Source of the DNA: Plasmodiophora brassicae
Lineage: Eukaryota; Endomyxa: Phytomyxea; Phytomyxea; Plasmodiophorida
DNA: 64,000 nucleotides
NCBI GenBank assembly: GCA_036867785.1
Contig: CP145418.1
Coordinates: forward strand, 1,178,001 to 1,242,000
Direction of reading: 5' to 3'
Shown in pieces: positions 1 to 15,000 of this stretch; the first letter of the stretch is position 1; each line of letters begins with the position of its first letter. Position numbers and translations under genes: made by a program. Under the pieces are notes generated by a model. That model was not told the origin of the DNA. It saw only the letters and a program-made list of their open reading frames with translations, and did not search any database.

Positions 1-3000
1 CGTCGTCGGCTACCGTCGTCATTGACAAGAGCACGTCGTCGGCGTTCTCAGTTGGCGTCGGCGGTGCCCTGACCGACGCGATGCTGCTGATGGTCACGAC
101 GACAGGTGTATTGCAGGTCGGGGACACCCTGGTCTCAGATTTGTCGGTTGTCGGGTTTGACCGATCGACACGTTCGGAGTCGCTGCTCAGCCTGCGGGCT
201 TCGAATTCCGTGACGTTCTCCACGTCGGCCACGACCGTGTACGCGAACCTGTACGTGTCCACGGCCGGCAACGTCGCTGTCAACACCGCGCTGCACGTGC
301 CGAACGGGTACGTCCAGATCTTCGCGGATAACGATGCCAACCTGGCTGGCTCGTTTACCGTCGCGGCGTCGACGACGATCACGGTGTCGCTGGCGCTGAC
401 GAGCTTTTCGGTTTCGTGCGCCGACGTCGTCATCGGCAACGGCGCATCACTGGCCCTCTCTACTGCAAGCGTGTCGATTTCCAGCACGAGCACGTTGCCG
501 ATCCAGTTTGGCGGGTCGTCGTCGTCTGGCACCTGGGTCGACATATCGTCGACCGAGGCGGCATCCATCACGACGTCGACGTCGTGGAAGCTGATCAGCA
601 AGATTATCACGATCCGGGCGCTGTCGTCCGGCACAGTTGTCGGGTCGGTCGAGCTGGACGCCCGTGTTTCCGGCGGGCAGATTACGTTCAGCGCGTCGTC
701 CGTCTTCGACAGCCTGAATGCGACCGCTGAGGCCGGGCTGGCTGTCAACGCCCCTATAACGACTATCGTCGGGCAGCTCGCTCTGGATGGCGATTACGAT
801 CCGACGTCGGGCGGGCGGACTGCATTCGCCGCCAGCGCCACGCTTTCGGCTAAAGCGAACCTGCTGCTGTGCCCGAGGTCCCGCAGCGCCATCGACGTGG
901 TTGCCCCTGCGACCTGGTCCGCCCAGGGCAACGTCCAGTTGTACACGGGTGTGCGCACGACCGGCAGCGGGTCGACGCTCTCCATCCTAGCGGACAGTGC
1001 CGCGGCTGGCTCTGGTCAGCTGATCTTCGCTGGCACGGCAAACATATCGGTTCAAGCCCCGGTCGTCAGCACGGTCTACCTTCGCGCCAGCGCCATGCAG
1101 TGGTCGACAGGGTTCCGGCTATCGGCGTCGTCGGCTACCGTCGTCATTGACAAGAGCACGTCGTCGGCGTTCTCAGTTGGCGTCGGCGGTGCCCTGACCG
1201 ACGCGATGCTGCTGATGGTCACGACGACAGGTGTATTGCAGGTCGGGGACACCCTGGTCTCAGATTTGTCGGTTGTCGGGTTTGACCGATCGACACGTTC
1301 GGAGTCGCTGCTCAGCCTGCGGGCTTCGAATTCCGTGACGTTCTCCACGTCGGCCACGACCGTGTACGCGAACCTGTACGTGTCCACGGCCGGCAACGTC
1401 GCTGTCAACACCGCGCTGCACGTGCCGAACGGGTACGTCCAGATCTTCGCGGATAACGATGCCAACCTGGCTGGCTCGTTTACCGTCGCGGCGTCGACGA
1501 CGATCACGGTGTCGCTGGCGCTGACGAGCTTTTCGGTTTCGTGCGCCGACGTCGTCATCGGCAACGGCGCATCACTGGCCCTCTCTACTGCAAGCGTGTC
1601 GATTTCCAGCACGAGCACGTTGCCGATCCAGTTTGGCGGGTCGTCGTCGTCTGGCACCTGGGTCGACATATCGTCGACCGAGGCGGCATCCATCACGACG
1701 TCGACGTCGTGGAAGCTGATCAGCAAGATTATCACGATCCGGGCGCTGTCGTCCGGCACAGTTGTCGGGTCGGTCGAGCTGGACGCCCGTGTTTCCGGCG
1801 GGCAGATTACGTTCAGCGCGTCGTCCGTCTTCGACAGCCTGAATGCGACCGCTGAGGCCGGGCTGGCTGTCAACGCCCCTATAACGACTATCGTCGGGCA
1901 GCTCGCTCTGGATGGCGATTACGATCCGACGTCGGGCGGGCGGACTGCATTCGCCGCCAGCGCCACGCTTTCGGCTAAAACGAACCTGCTGCTGTGCCCG
2001 AGGTCCCGCAGCGCCATCGACGTGGTTGCCCCTGCGACCTGGTCCGCCCAGGGCAACGTCCAGTTGTACACGGGTGTGCGCACGACCGGCAGCGGGTCGA
2101 CGCTCTCCATCCTAGCGGACAGTGCCGCGGCTGGCTCTGGTCAGCTGATCTTCGCTGGCACGGCAAACATATCGGTTCAAGCCCCGGTCGTCAGCACGGT
2201 CTACCTTCGCGCCAGCGCCATGCAGTGGTCGACAGGGTTCCGGCTATCGGCGTCGTCGGCTACCGTCGTCATTGACAAGAGCACGTCGTCGGCGTTCTCA
2301 GTTGGCGTCGGCGGTGCCCTGACCGACGCGATGCTGCTGATGGTCACGACGACAGGTGTATTGCAGGTCGGGGACACCCTGGTCTCAGATTTGTCGGTTG
2401 TCGGGTTTGACCGATCGACACGTTCGGAGTCGCTGCTCAGCCTGCGGGCTTCGAATTCCGTGACGTTCTCCACGTCGGCCACGACCGTGTACGCGAACCT
2501 GTACGTGTCCACGGCCGGCAACGTCGCTGTCAACACCGCGCTGCACGTGCCGAACGGGTACGTCCAGATCTTCGCGGATAACGATGCCAACCTGGCTGGC
2601 TCGTTTACCGTCGCGGCGTCGACGACGATCACGGTGTCGCTGGCGCTGACGAGCTTTTCGGTTTCGTGCGCCGACGTCGTCATCGGCAACGGCGCATCAC
2701 TGGCCCTCTCTACTGCAAGCGTGTCGATTTCCAGCACGAGCACGTTGCCGATCCAGTTTGGCGGGTCGTCGTCGTCTGGCACCTGGGTCGACATATCGTC
2801 GACCGAGGCGGCATCCATCACGACGTCGACGTCGTGGAAGCTGATCAGCAAGATTATCACGATCCGGGCGCTGTCGTCCGGCACAGTTGTCGGGTCGGTC
2901 GAGCTGGACGCCCGTGTTTCCGGCGGGCAGATTACGTTCAGCGCGTCGTCCGTCTTCGACAGCCTGAATGCGACCGCTGAGGCCGGGCTGGCTGTCAACG

Positions 3001-6000
3001 CCCCTATAACGACTATCGTCGGGCAGCTCGCTCTGGATGGCGATTACGATCCGACGTCGGGCGGGCGGACTGCATTCGCCGCCAGCGCCACGCTTTCGGC
3101 TAAAGCGAACCTGCTGCTGTGCCCGAGGTCCCGCAGCGCCATCGACGTGGTTGCCCCTGCGACCTGGTCCGCCCAGGGCAACGTCCAGTTGTACACGGGT
3201 GTGCGCACGACCGGCAGCGGGTCGACGCTCTCCATCCTAGCGGACAGTGCCGCGGCTGGCTCTGGTCAGCTGATCTTCGCTGGCACGGCAAACATATCGG
3301 TTCAAGCCCCGGTCGTCAGCACGGTCTACCTTCGCGCCAGCGCCATGCAGTGGTCGACAGGGTTCCGGCTATCGGCGTCGTCGGCTACCGTCGTCATTGA
3401 CAAGAGCACGTCGTCGGCGTTCTCAGTTGGCGTCGGCGGTGCCCTGACCGACGCGATGCTGCTGATGGTCACGACGACAGGTGTATTGCAGGTCGGGGAC
3501 ACCCTGGTCTCAGATTTGTCGGTTGTCGGGTTTGACCGATCGACACGTTCGGAGTCGCTGCTCAGCCTGCGGGCTTCGAATTCCGTGACGTTCTCCACGT
3601 CGGCCACGACCGTGTACGCGAACCTGTACGTGTCCACGGCCGGCAACGTCGCTGTCAACACCGCGCTGCACGTGCCGAACGGGTACGTCCAGATCTTCGC
3701 GGATAACGATGCCAACCTGGCTGGCTCGTTTACCGTCGCGGCGTCGACGACGATCACGGTGTCGCTGGCGCTGACGAGCTTTTCGGTTTCGTGCGCCGAC
3801 GTCGTCATCGGCAACGGCGCATCACTGGCCCTCTCTACTGCAAGCGTGTCGATTTCCAGCACGAGCACGTTGCCGATCCAGTTTGGCGGGTCGTCGTCGT
3901 CTGGCACCTGGGTCGACATATCGTCGACCGAGGGCGGCATCCATCACGACGTCGACGTCGTGGAAGCTGATCAGCAAGATTATCACGATCCGGGCGCTGT
4001 CGTCCGGCACAGTTGTCGGGTCGGTCGAGCTGGACGCCCGTGTTTCCGGCGGGCAGATTACGTTCAGCGCGTCGTCCGTCTTCGACAGCCTGAATGCGAC
4101 CGCTGAGGCCGGGCTGGCTGTCAACGCCCCTATAACGACTATCGTCGGGCAGCTCGCTCTGGATGGCGATTACGATCCGACGTCGGGCGGGCGGACTGCA
4201 TTCGCCGCCAGCGCCACGCTTTCGGCTAAAGCGAACCTGCTGCTGTGCCCGAGGTCCCGCAGCGCCATCGACGTGGTTGCCCCTGCGACCTGGTCCGCCC
4301 AGGGCAACGTCCAGTTGTACACGGGTGTGCGCACGACCGGCAGCGGGTCGACGCTCTCCATCCTAGCGGACAGTGCCGCGGCTGGCTCTGGTCAGCTGAT
4401 CTTCGCTGGCACGGCAAACATATCGGTTCAAGCCCCGGTCGTCAGCACGGTCTACCTTCGCGCCAGCGCCATGCAGTGGTCGACAGGGTTCCGGCTATCG
4501 GCGTCGTCGGCTACCGTCGTCATTGACAAGAGCACGTCGTCGGCGTTCTCAGTTGGCGTCGGCGGTGCCCTGACCGACGCGATGCTGCTGATGGTCACGA
4601 CGACAGGTGTATTGCAGGTCGGGGACACCCTGGTCTCAGATTTGTCGGTTGTCGGGTTTGACCGATCGACACGTTCGGAGTCGCTGCTCAGCCTGCGGGC
4701 TTCGAATTCCGTGACGTTCTCCACGTCGGCCACGACCGTGTACGCGAACCTGTACGTGTCCACGGCCGGCAACGTCGCTGTCAACACCGCGCTGCACGTG
4801 CCGAACGGGTACGTCCAGATCTTCGCGGATAACGATGCCAACCTGGCTGGCTCGTTTACCGTCGCGGCGTCGACGACGATCACGGTGTCGCTGGCGCTGA
4901 CGAGCTTTTCGGTTTCGTGCGCCGACGTCGTCATCGGCAACGGCGCATCACTGGCCCTCTCTACTGCAAGCGTGTCGATTTCCAGCACGAGCACGTTGCC
5001 GATCCAGTTTGGCGGGTCGTCGTCGTCTGGCACCTGGGTCGACATATCGTCGACCGAGGCGGCATCCATCACGACGTCGACGTCGTGGAAGCTGATCAGC
5101 AAGATTATCACGATCCGGGCGCTGTCGTCCGGCACAGTTGTCGGGTCGGTCGAGCTGGACGCCCGTGTTTCCGGCGGGCAGATTACGTTCAGCGCGTCGT
5201 CCGTCTTCGACAGCCTGAATGCGACCGCTGAGGCCGGGCTGGCTGTCAACGCCCCTATAACGACTATCGTCGGGCAGCTCGCTCTGGATGGCGATTACGA
5301 TCCGACGTCGGGCGGGCGGACTGCATTCGCCGCCAGCGCCACGCTTTCGGCTAAAACGAACCTGCTGCTGTGCCCGAGGTCCCGCAGCGCCATCGACGTG
5401 GTTGCCCCTGCGACCTGGTCCGCCCAGGGCAACGTCCAGTTGTACACGGGTGTGCGCACGACCGGCAGCGGGTCGACGCTCTCCATCCTAGCGGACAGTG
5501 CCGCGGCTGGCTCTGGTCAGCTGATCTTCGCTGGCACGGCAAACATATCGGTTCAAGCCCCGGTCGTCAGCACGGTCTACCTTCGCGCCAGCGCCATGCA
5601 GTGGTCGACAGGGTTCCGGCTATCGGCGTCGTCGGCTACCGTCGTCATTGACAAGAGCACGTCGTCGGCGTTCTCAGTTGGCGTCGGCGGTGCCCTGACC
5701 GACGCGATGCTGCTGATGGTCACGACGACAGGTGTATTGCAGGTCGGGGACACCCTGGTCTCAGATTTGTCGGTTGTCGGGTTTGACCGATCGACACGTT
5801 CGGAGTCGCTGCTCAGCCTGCGGGCTTCGAATTCCGTGACGTTCTCCACGTCGGCCACGACCGTGTACGCGAACCTGTACGTGTCCACGGCCGGCAACGT
5901 CGCTGTCAACACCGCGCTGCACGTGCCGAACGGGTACGTCCAGATCTTCGCGGATAACGATGCCAACCTGGCTGGCTCGTTTACCGTCGCGGCGTCGACG

Positions 6001-9000
6001 ACGATCACGGTGTCGCTGGCGCTGACGAGCTTTTCGGTTTCGTGCGCCGACGTCGTCATCGGCAACGGCGCATCACTGGCCCTCTCTACTGCAAGCGTGT
6101 CGATTTCCAGCACGAGCACGTTGCCGATCCACTTTGGCGGGTCGTCGTCGTCTGGCACCTGGGTCGACATATCGTCGACCGAGGCGGCATCCATCACGAC
6201 GTCGACGTCGTGGAAGCTGATCAGCAAGATTATCACGATCCGGGCGCTGTCGTCCGGCACAGTTGTCGGGTCGGTCGAGCTGGACGCCCGTGTTTCCGGC
6301 GGGCAGATTACGTTCAGCGCGTCGTCCGTCTTCGACAGCCTGAATGCGACCGCTGAGGCCGGGCTGGCTGTCAACGCCCCTATAACGACTATCGTCGGGC
6401 AGCTCGCTCTGGATGGCGATTACGATCCGACGTCGGGCGGGCGGACTGCATTCGCCGCCAGCGCCACGCTTTCGGCTAAAGCGAACCTGCTGCTGTGCCC
6501 GAGGTCCCGCAGCGCCATCGACGTGGTTGCCCCTGCGACCTGGTCCGCCCAGGGCAACGTCCAGTTGTACACGGGTGTGCGCACGACCGGCAGCGGGTCG
6601 ACGCTCTCCATCCTAGCGGACAGTGCCGCGGCTGGCTCTGGTCAGCTGATCTTCGCTGGCACGGCAAACATATCGGTTCAAGCCCCCGGTCGTCAGCACG
6701 GTCTACCTTCGCGCCAGCGCCATGCAGTGGTCGACAGGGTTCCGGCTATCGGCGTCGTCGGCTACCGTCGTCATTGACAAGAGCACGTCGTCGGCGTTCT
6801 CAGTTGGCGTCGGCGGTGCCCTGACCGACGCGATGCTGCTGATGGTCACGACGACAGGTGTATTGCAGGTCGGGGACACCCTGGTCTCAGATTTGTCGGT
6901 TGTCGGGTTTGACCGATCGACACGTTCGGAGTCGCTGCTCAGCCTGCGGGCTTCGAATTCCGTGACGTTCTCCACGTCGGCCACGACCGTGTACGCGAAC
7001 CTGTACGTGTCCACGGCCGGCAACGTCGCTGTCAACACCGCGCTGCACGTGCCGAACGGGTACGTCCAGATCTTCGCGGATAACGATGCCAACCTGGCTG
7101 GCTCGTTTACCGTCGCGGCGTCGACGACGATCACGGTGTCGCTGGCGCTGACGAGCTTTTCGGTTTCGTGCGCCGACGTCGTCATCGGCAACGGCGCATC
7201 ACTGGCCCTCTCTACTGCAAGCGTGTCGATTTCCAGCACGAGCACGTTGCCGATCCAGTTTGGCGGGTCGTCGTCGTCTGGCACCTGGGTCGACATATCG
7301 TCGACCGAGGCGGCATCCATCACGACGTCGACGTCGTGGAAGCTGATCAGCAAGATTATCACGATCCGGGCGCTGTCGTCCGGCACAGTTGTCGGGTCGG
7401 TCGAGCTGGACGCCCGTGTTTCCGGCGGGCAGATTACGTTCAGCGCGTCGTCCGTCTTCGACAGCCTGAATGCGACCGCTGAGGCCGGGCTGGCTGTCAA
7501 CGCCCCTATAACGACTATCGTCGGGCAGCTCGCTCTGGATGGCGATTACGATCCGACGTCGGGCGGGCGGACTGCATTCGCCGCCAGCGCCACGCTTTCG
7601 GCTAAAACGAACCTGCTGCTGTGCCCGAGGTCCCGCAGCGCCATCGACGTGGTTGCCCCTGCGACCTGGTCCGCCCAGGGCAACGTCCAGTTGTACACGG
7701 GTGTGCGCACGACCGGCAGCGGGTCGACGCTCTCCATCCTAGCGGACAGTGCCGCGGCTGGCTCTGGTCAGCTGATCTTCGCTGGCACGGCAAACATATC
7801 GGTTCAAGCCCCGGTCGTCAGCACGGTCTACCTTCGCGCCAGCGCCATGCAGTGGTCGACAGGGTTCCGGCTATCGGCGTCGTCGGCTACCGTCGTCATT
7901 GACAAGAGCACGTCGTCGGCGTTCTCAGTTGGCGTCGGCGGTGCCCTGACCGACGCGATGCTGCTGATGGTCACGACGACAGGTGTATTGCAGGTCGGGG
8001 ACACCCTGGTCTCAGATTTGTCGGTTGTCGGGTTTGACCGATCGACACGTTCGGAGTCGCTGCTCAGCCTGCGGGCTTCGAATTCCGTGACGTTCTCCAC
8101 GTCGGCCACGACCGTGTACGCGAACCTGTACGTGTCCACGGCCGGCAACGTCGCTGTCAACACCGCGCTGCACGTGCCGAACGGGTACGTCCAGATCTTC
8201 GCGGATAACGATGCCAACCTGGCTGGCTCGTTTACCGTCGCGGCGTCGACGACGATCACGGTGTCGCTGGCGCTGACGAGCTTTTCGGTTTCGTGCGCCG
8301 ACGTCGTCATCGGCAACGGCGCATCACTGTCCCTCTCTACTGCAAGCGTGTCGATTTCCAGCACGAGCACGTTGCCGATCCAGTTTGGCGGGTCGTCGTC
8401 GTCTGGCACCTGGGTCGACATATCGTCGACCGAGGCGGCATCCATCACGACGTCGACGTCGTGGAAGCTGATCAGCAAGATTATCACGATCCGGGCGCTG
8501 TCGTCCGGCACAGTTGTCGGGTCGGTCGAGCTGGACGCCCGTGTTTCCGGCGGGCAGATTACGTTCAGCGCGTCGTCCGTCTTCGACAGCCTGAATGCGA
8601 CCGCTGAGGCCGGGCTGGCTGTCAACGCCCCTATAACGACTATCGTCGGGCAGCTCGCTCTGGATGGCGATTACGATCCGACGTCGGGCGGGCGGACTGC
8701 ATTCGCCGCCAGCGCCACGCTTTCGGCTAAAGCGAACCTGCTGCTGTGCCCGAGGTCCCGCAGCGCCATCGACGTGGTTGCCCCTGCGACCTGGTCCGCC
8801 CAGGGCAACGTCCAGTTGTACACGGGTGTGCGCACGACCGGCAGCGGGTCGACGCTCTCCATCCTAGCGGACAGTGCCGCGGCTGGCTCTGGTCAGCTGA
8901 TCTTCGCTGGCACGGCAAACATATCGGTTCAAGCCCCGGTCGTCAGCACGGTCTACCTTCGCGCCAGCGCCATGCAGTGGTCGACAGGGTTCCGGCTATC

Positions 9001-12000
9001 GGCGTCGTCGGCTACCGTCGTCATTGACAAGAGCACGTCGTCGGCGTTCTCAGTTGGCGTCGGCGGTGCCCTGACCGACGCGATGCTGCTGATGGTCACG
9101 ACGACAGGTGTATTGCAGGTCGGGGACACCCTGGTCTCAGATTTGTCGGTTGTCGGGTTTGACCGATCGACACGTTCGGAGTCGCTGCTCAGCCTGCGGG
9201 CTTCGAATTCCGTGACGTTCTCCACGTCGGCCACGACCGTGTACGCGAACCTGTACGTGTCCACGGCCGGCAACGTCGCTGTCAACACCGCGCTGCACGT
9301 GCCGAACGGGTACGTCCAGATCTTCGCGGATAACGATGCCAACCTGGCTGGCTCGTTTACCGTCGCGGCGTCGACGACGATCACGGTGTCGCTGGCGCTG
9401 ACGAGCTTTTCGGTTTCGTGCGCCGACGTCGTCATCGGCAACGGCGCATCACTGGCCCTCTCTACTGCAAGCGTGTCGATTTCCAGCACGAGCACGTTGC
9501 CGATCCAGTTTGGCGGGTCGTCGTCGTCTGGCACCTGGGTCGACATATCGTCGACCGAGGCGGCATCCATCACGACGTCGACGTCGTGGAAGCTGATCAG
9601 CAAGATTATCACGATCCGGGCGCTGTCGTCCGGCACAGTTGTCGGGTCGGTCGAGCTGGACGCCCGTGTTTCCGGCGGGCAGATTACGTTCAGCGCGTCG
9701 TCCGTCTTCGACAGCCTGAATGCGACCGCTGAGGCCGGGCTGGCTGTCAACGCCCCTATAACGACTATCGTCGGGCAGCTCGCTCTGGATGGCGATTACG
9801 ATCCGACGTCGGGCGGGCGGACTGCATTCGCCGCCAGCGCCACGCTTTCGGCTAAAACGAACCTGCTGCTGTGCCCGAGGTCCCGCAGCGCCATCGACGT
9901 GGTTGCCCCTGCGACCTGGTCCGCCCAGGGCAACGTCCAGTTGTACACGGGTGTGCGCACGACCGGCAGCGGGTCGACGCTCTCCATCCTAGCGGACAGT
10001 GCCGCGGCTGGCTCTGGTCAGCTGATCTTCGCTGGCACGGCAAACATATCGGTTCAAGCCCCGGTCGTCAGCACGGTCTACCTTCGCGCCAGCGCCATGC
10101 AGTGGTCGACAGGGTTCCGGCTATCGGCGTCGTCGGCTACCGTCGTCATTGACAAGAGCACGTCGTCGGCGTTCTCAGTTGGCGTCGGCGGTGCCCTGAC
10201 CGACGCGATGCTGCTGATGGTCACGACGACAGGTGTATTGCAGGTCGGGGACACCCTGGTCTCAGATTTGTCGGTTGTCGGGTTTGACCGATCGACACGT
10301 TCGGAGTCGCTGCTCAGCCTGCGGGCTTCGAATTCCGTGACGTTCTCCACGTCGGCCACGACCGTGTACGCGAACCTGTACGTGTCCACGGCCGGCAACG
10401 TCGCTGTCAACACCGCGCTGCACGTGCCGAACGGGTACGTCCAGATCTTCGCGGATAACGATGCCAACCTGGCTGGCTCGTTTACCGTCGCGGCGTCGAC
10501 GACGATCACGGTGTCGCTGGCGCTGACGAGCTTTTCGGTTTCGTGCGCCGACGTCGTCATCGGCAACGGCGCATCACTGGCCCTCTCTACTGCAAGCGTG
10601 TCGATTTCCAGCACGAGCACGTTGCCGATCCAGTTTGGCGGGTCGTCGTCGTCTGGCACCTGGGTCGACATATCGTCGACCGAGGCGGCATCCATCACGA
10701 CGTCGACGTCGTGGAAGCTGATCAGCAAGATTATCACGATCCGGGCGCTGTCGTCCGGCACAGTTGTCGGGTCGGTCGAGCTGGACGCCCGTGTTTCCGG
10801 CGGGCAGATTACGTTCAGCGCGTCGTCCGTCTTCGACAGCCTGAATGCGACCGCTGAGGCCGGGCTGGCTGTCAACGCCCCTATAACGACTATCGTCGGG
10901 CAGCTCGCTCTGGATGGCGATTACGATCCGACGTCGGGCGGGCGGACTGCATTCGCCGCCAGCGCCACGCTTTCGGCTAAAGCGAACCTGCTGCTGTGCC
11001 CGAGGTCCCGCAGCGCCATCGACGTGGTTGCCCCTGCGACCTGGTCCGCCCAGGGCAACGTCCAGTTGTACACGGGTGTGCGCACGACCGGCAGCGGGTC
11101 GACGCTCTCCATCCTAGCGGACAGTGCCGCGGCTGGCTCTGGTCAGCTGATCTTCGCTGGCACGGCAAACATATCGGTTCAAGCCCCGGTCGTCAGCACG
11201 GTCTACCTTCGCGCCAGCGCCATGCAGTGGTCGACAGGGTTCCGGCTATCGGCGTCGTCGGCTACCGTCGTCATTGACAAGAGCACGTCGTCGGCGTTCT
11301 CAGTTGGCGTCGGCGGTGCCCTGACCGACGCGATGCTGCTGATGGTCACGACGACAGGTGTATTGCAGGTCGGGGACACCCTGGTCTCAGATTTGTCGGT
11401 TGTCGGGTTTGACCGATCGACACGTTCGGAGTCGCTGCTCAGCCTGCGGGCTTCGAATTCCGTGACGTTCTCCACGTCGGCCACGACCGTGTACGCGAAC
11501 CTGTACGTGTCCACGGCCGGCAACGTCGCTGTCAACACCGCGCTGCACGTGCCGAACGGGTACGTCCAGATCTTCGCGGATAACGATGCCAACCTGGCTG
11601 GCTCGTTTACCGTCGCGGCGTCGACGACGATCACGGTGTCGCTGGCGCTGACGAGCTTTTCGGTTTCGTGCGCCGACGTCGTCATCGGCAACGGCGCATC
11701 ACTGGCCCTCTCTACTGCAAGCGTGTCGATTTCCAGCACGAGCACGTTGCCGATCCAGTTTGGCGGGTCGTCGTCGTCTGGCACCTGGGTCGACATATCG
11801 TCGACCGAGGCGGCATCCATCACGACGTCGACGTCGTGGAAGCTGATCAGCAAGATTATCACGATCCGGGCGCTGTCGTCCGGCACAGTTGTCGGGTCGG
11901 TCGAGCTGGACGCCCGTGTTTCCGGCGGGCAGATTACGTTCAGCGCGTCGTCCGTCTTCGACAGCCTGAATGCGACCGCTGAGGCCGGGCTGGCTGTCAA

Positions 12001-15000
12001 CGCCCCTATAACGACTATCGTCGGGCAGCTCGCTCTGGATGGCGATTACGATCCGACGTCGGGCGGGCGGACTGCATTCGCCGCCAGCGCCACGCTTTCG
12101 GCTAAAACGAACCTGCTGCTGTGCCCGAGGTCCCGCAGCGCCATCGACGTGGTTGCCCCTGCGACCTGGTCCGCCCAGGGGCAACGTCCAGTTGTACACG
12201 GGTGTGCGCACGACCGGCAGCGGGTCGACGCTCTCCATCCTAGCGGACAGTGCCGCGGCTGGCTCTGGTCAGCTGATCTTCGCTGGCACGGCAAACATAT
12301 CGGTTCAAGCCCCGGTCGTCAGCACGGTCTACCTTCGCGCCAGCGCCATGCAGTGGTCGACAGGGTTCCGGCTATCGGCGTCGTCGGCTACCGTCGTCAT
12401 TGACAAGAGCACGTCGTCGGCGTTCTCAGTTGGCGTCGGCGGTGCCCTGACCGACGCGATGCTGCTGATGGTCACGACGACAGGTGTATTGCAGGTCGGG
12501 GACACCCTGGTCTCAGATTTGTCGGTTGTCGGGTTTGACCGATCGACACGTTCGGAGTCGCTGCTCAGCCTGCGGGCTTCGAATTCCGTGACGTTCTCCA
12601 CGTCGGCCACGACCGTGTACGCGAACCTGTACGTGTCCACGGCCGGCAACGTCGCTGTCAACACCGCGCTGCACGTGCCGAACGGGTACGTCCAGATCTT
12701 CGCGGATAACGATGCCAACCTGGCTGGCCTCGTTTACCGTCGCGGCGTCGACGACGATCACGGTGTCGCTGGCGCTGACGAGCTTTTCGGTTTCGTGCGC
12801 CGACGTCGTCATCGGCAACGGCGCATCACTGGCCCTCTCTACTGCAAGCGTGTCGATTTCCAGCACGAGCACGTTGCCGATCCAGTTTGGCGGGTCGTCG
12901 TCGTCTGGCACCTGGGTCGACATATCGTCGACCGAGGCGGCATCCATCACGACGTCGACGTCGTGGAAGCTGATCAGCAAGATTATCACGATCCGGGCGC
13001 TGTCGTCCGGCACAGTTGTCGGGTCGGTCGAGCTGGACGCCCGTGTTTCCGGCGGGCAGATTACGTTCAGCGCGTCGTCCGTCTTCGACAGCCTGAATGC
13101 GACCGCTGAGGCCGGGCTGGCTGTCAACGCCCCTATAACGACTATCGTCGGGCAGCTCGCTCTGGATGGCGATTACGATCCGACGTCGGGCGGGCGGACT
13201 GCATTCGCCGCCAGCGCCACGCTTTCGGCTAAAACGAACCTGCTGCTGTGCCCGAGGTCCCGCAGCGCCATCGACGTGGTTGCCCCTGCGACCTGGTCCG
13301 CCCAGGGCAACGTCCAGTTGTACACGGGTGTGCGCACGACCGGCAGCGGGTCGACGCTCTCCATCCTAGCGGACAGTGCCGCGGCTGGCTCTGGTCAGCT
13401 GATCTTCGCTGGCACGGCAAACATATCGGTTCAAGCCCCGGTCGTCAGCACGGTCTACCTTCGCGCCAGCGCCATGCAGTGGTCGACAGGGTTCCGGCTA
13501 TCGGCGTCGTCGGCTACCGTCGTCATTGACAAGAGCACGTCGTCGGCGTTCTCAGTTGGCGTCGGCGGTGCCCTGACCGACGCGATGCTGCTGATGGTCA
13601 CGACGACAGGTGTATTGCAGGTCGGGGACACCCTGGTCTCAGATTTGTCGGTTGTCGGGTTTGACCGATCGACACGTTCGGAGTCGCTGCTCAGCCTGCG
13701 GGCTTCGAATTCCGTGACGTTCTCCACGTCGGCCACGACCGTGTACGCGAACCTGTACGTGTCCACGGCCGGCAACGTCGCTGTCAACACCGCGCTGCAC
13801 GTGCCGAACGGGTACGTCCAGATCTTCGCGGATAACGATGCCAACCTGGCTGGCTCGTTTACCGTCGCGGCGTCGACGACGATCACGGTGTCGCTGGCGC
13901 TGACGAGCTTTTCGGTTTCGTGCGCCGACGTCGTCATCGGCAACGGCGCATCACTGGCCCTCTCTACTGCAAGCGTGTCGATTTCCAGCACGAGCACGTT
14001 GCCGATCCAGTTTGGCGGGTCGTCGTCGTCTGGCACCTGGGTCGACATATCGTCGACCGAGGCGGCATCCATCACGACGTCGACGTCGTGGAAGCTGATC
14101 AGCAAGATTATCACGATCCGGGCGCTGTCGTCCGGCACAGTTGTCGGGTCGGTCGAGCTGGACGCCCGTGTTTCCGGCGGGCAGATTACGTTCAGCGCGT
14201 CGTCCGTCTTCGACAGCCTGAATGCGACCGCTGAGGCCGGGCTGGCTGTCAACGCCCCTATAACGACTATCGTCGGGCAGCTCGCTCTGGATGGCGATTA
14301 CGATCCGACGTCGGGCGGGCGGACTGCATTCGCCGCCAGCGCCACGCTTTCGGCTAAAACGAACCTGCTGCTGTGCCCGAGGTCCCGCAGCGCCATCGAC
14401 GTGGTTGCCCCTGCGACCTGGTCCGCCCAGGGCAACGTCCAGTTGTACACGGGTGTGCGCACGACCGGCAGCGGGTCGACGCTCTCCATCCTAGCGGACA
14501 GTGCCGCGGCTGGCTCTGGTCAGCTGATCTTCGCTGGCACGGCAAACATATCGGTTCAAGCCCCGGTCGTCAGCACGGTCTACCTTCGCGCCAGCGCCAT
14601 GCAGTGGTCGACAGGGTTCCGGCTATCGGCGTCGTCGGCTACCGTCGTCATTGACAAGAGCACGTCGTCGGCGTTCTCAGCTGGCGTCGGCGGTGCCCTG
14701 ACCGACGCGATGCTGCTGATGGTCACGACGACAGGTGTATTGCAGGTCGGGGACACCCTGGTCTCAGATTTGTCGGTTGTCGGGTTTGACCGATCGACAC
14801 GTTCGGAGTCGCTGCTCAGCCTGCGGGCTTCGAATTCCGTGACGTTCTCCACGTCGGCCACGACCGTGTACGCGAACCTGTACGTGTCCACGGCCGGCAA
14901 CGTCGCTGTCAACACCGCGCTGCAACGTGCCGAACGGGTACGTCCAGATCTTCGCGGATAACGATGCCAACCTGGCTGGCTCGTTTACCGTCGCGGCGTC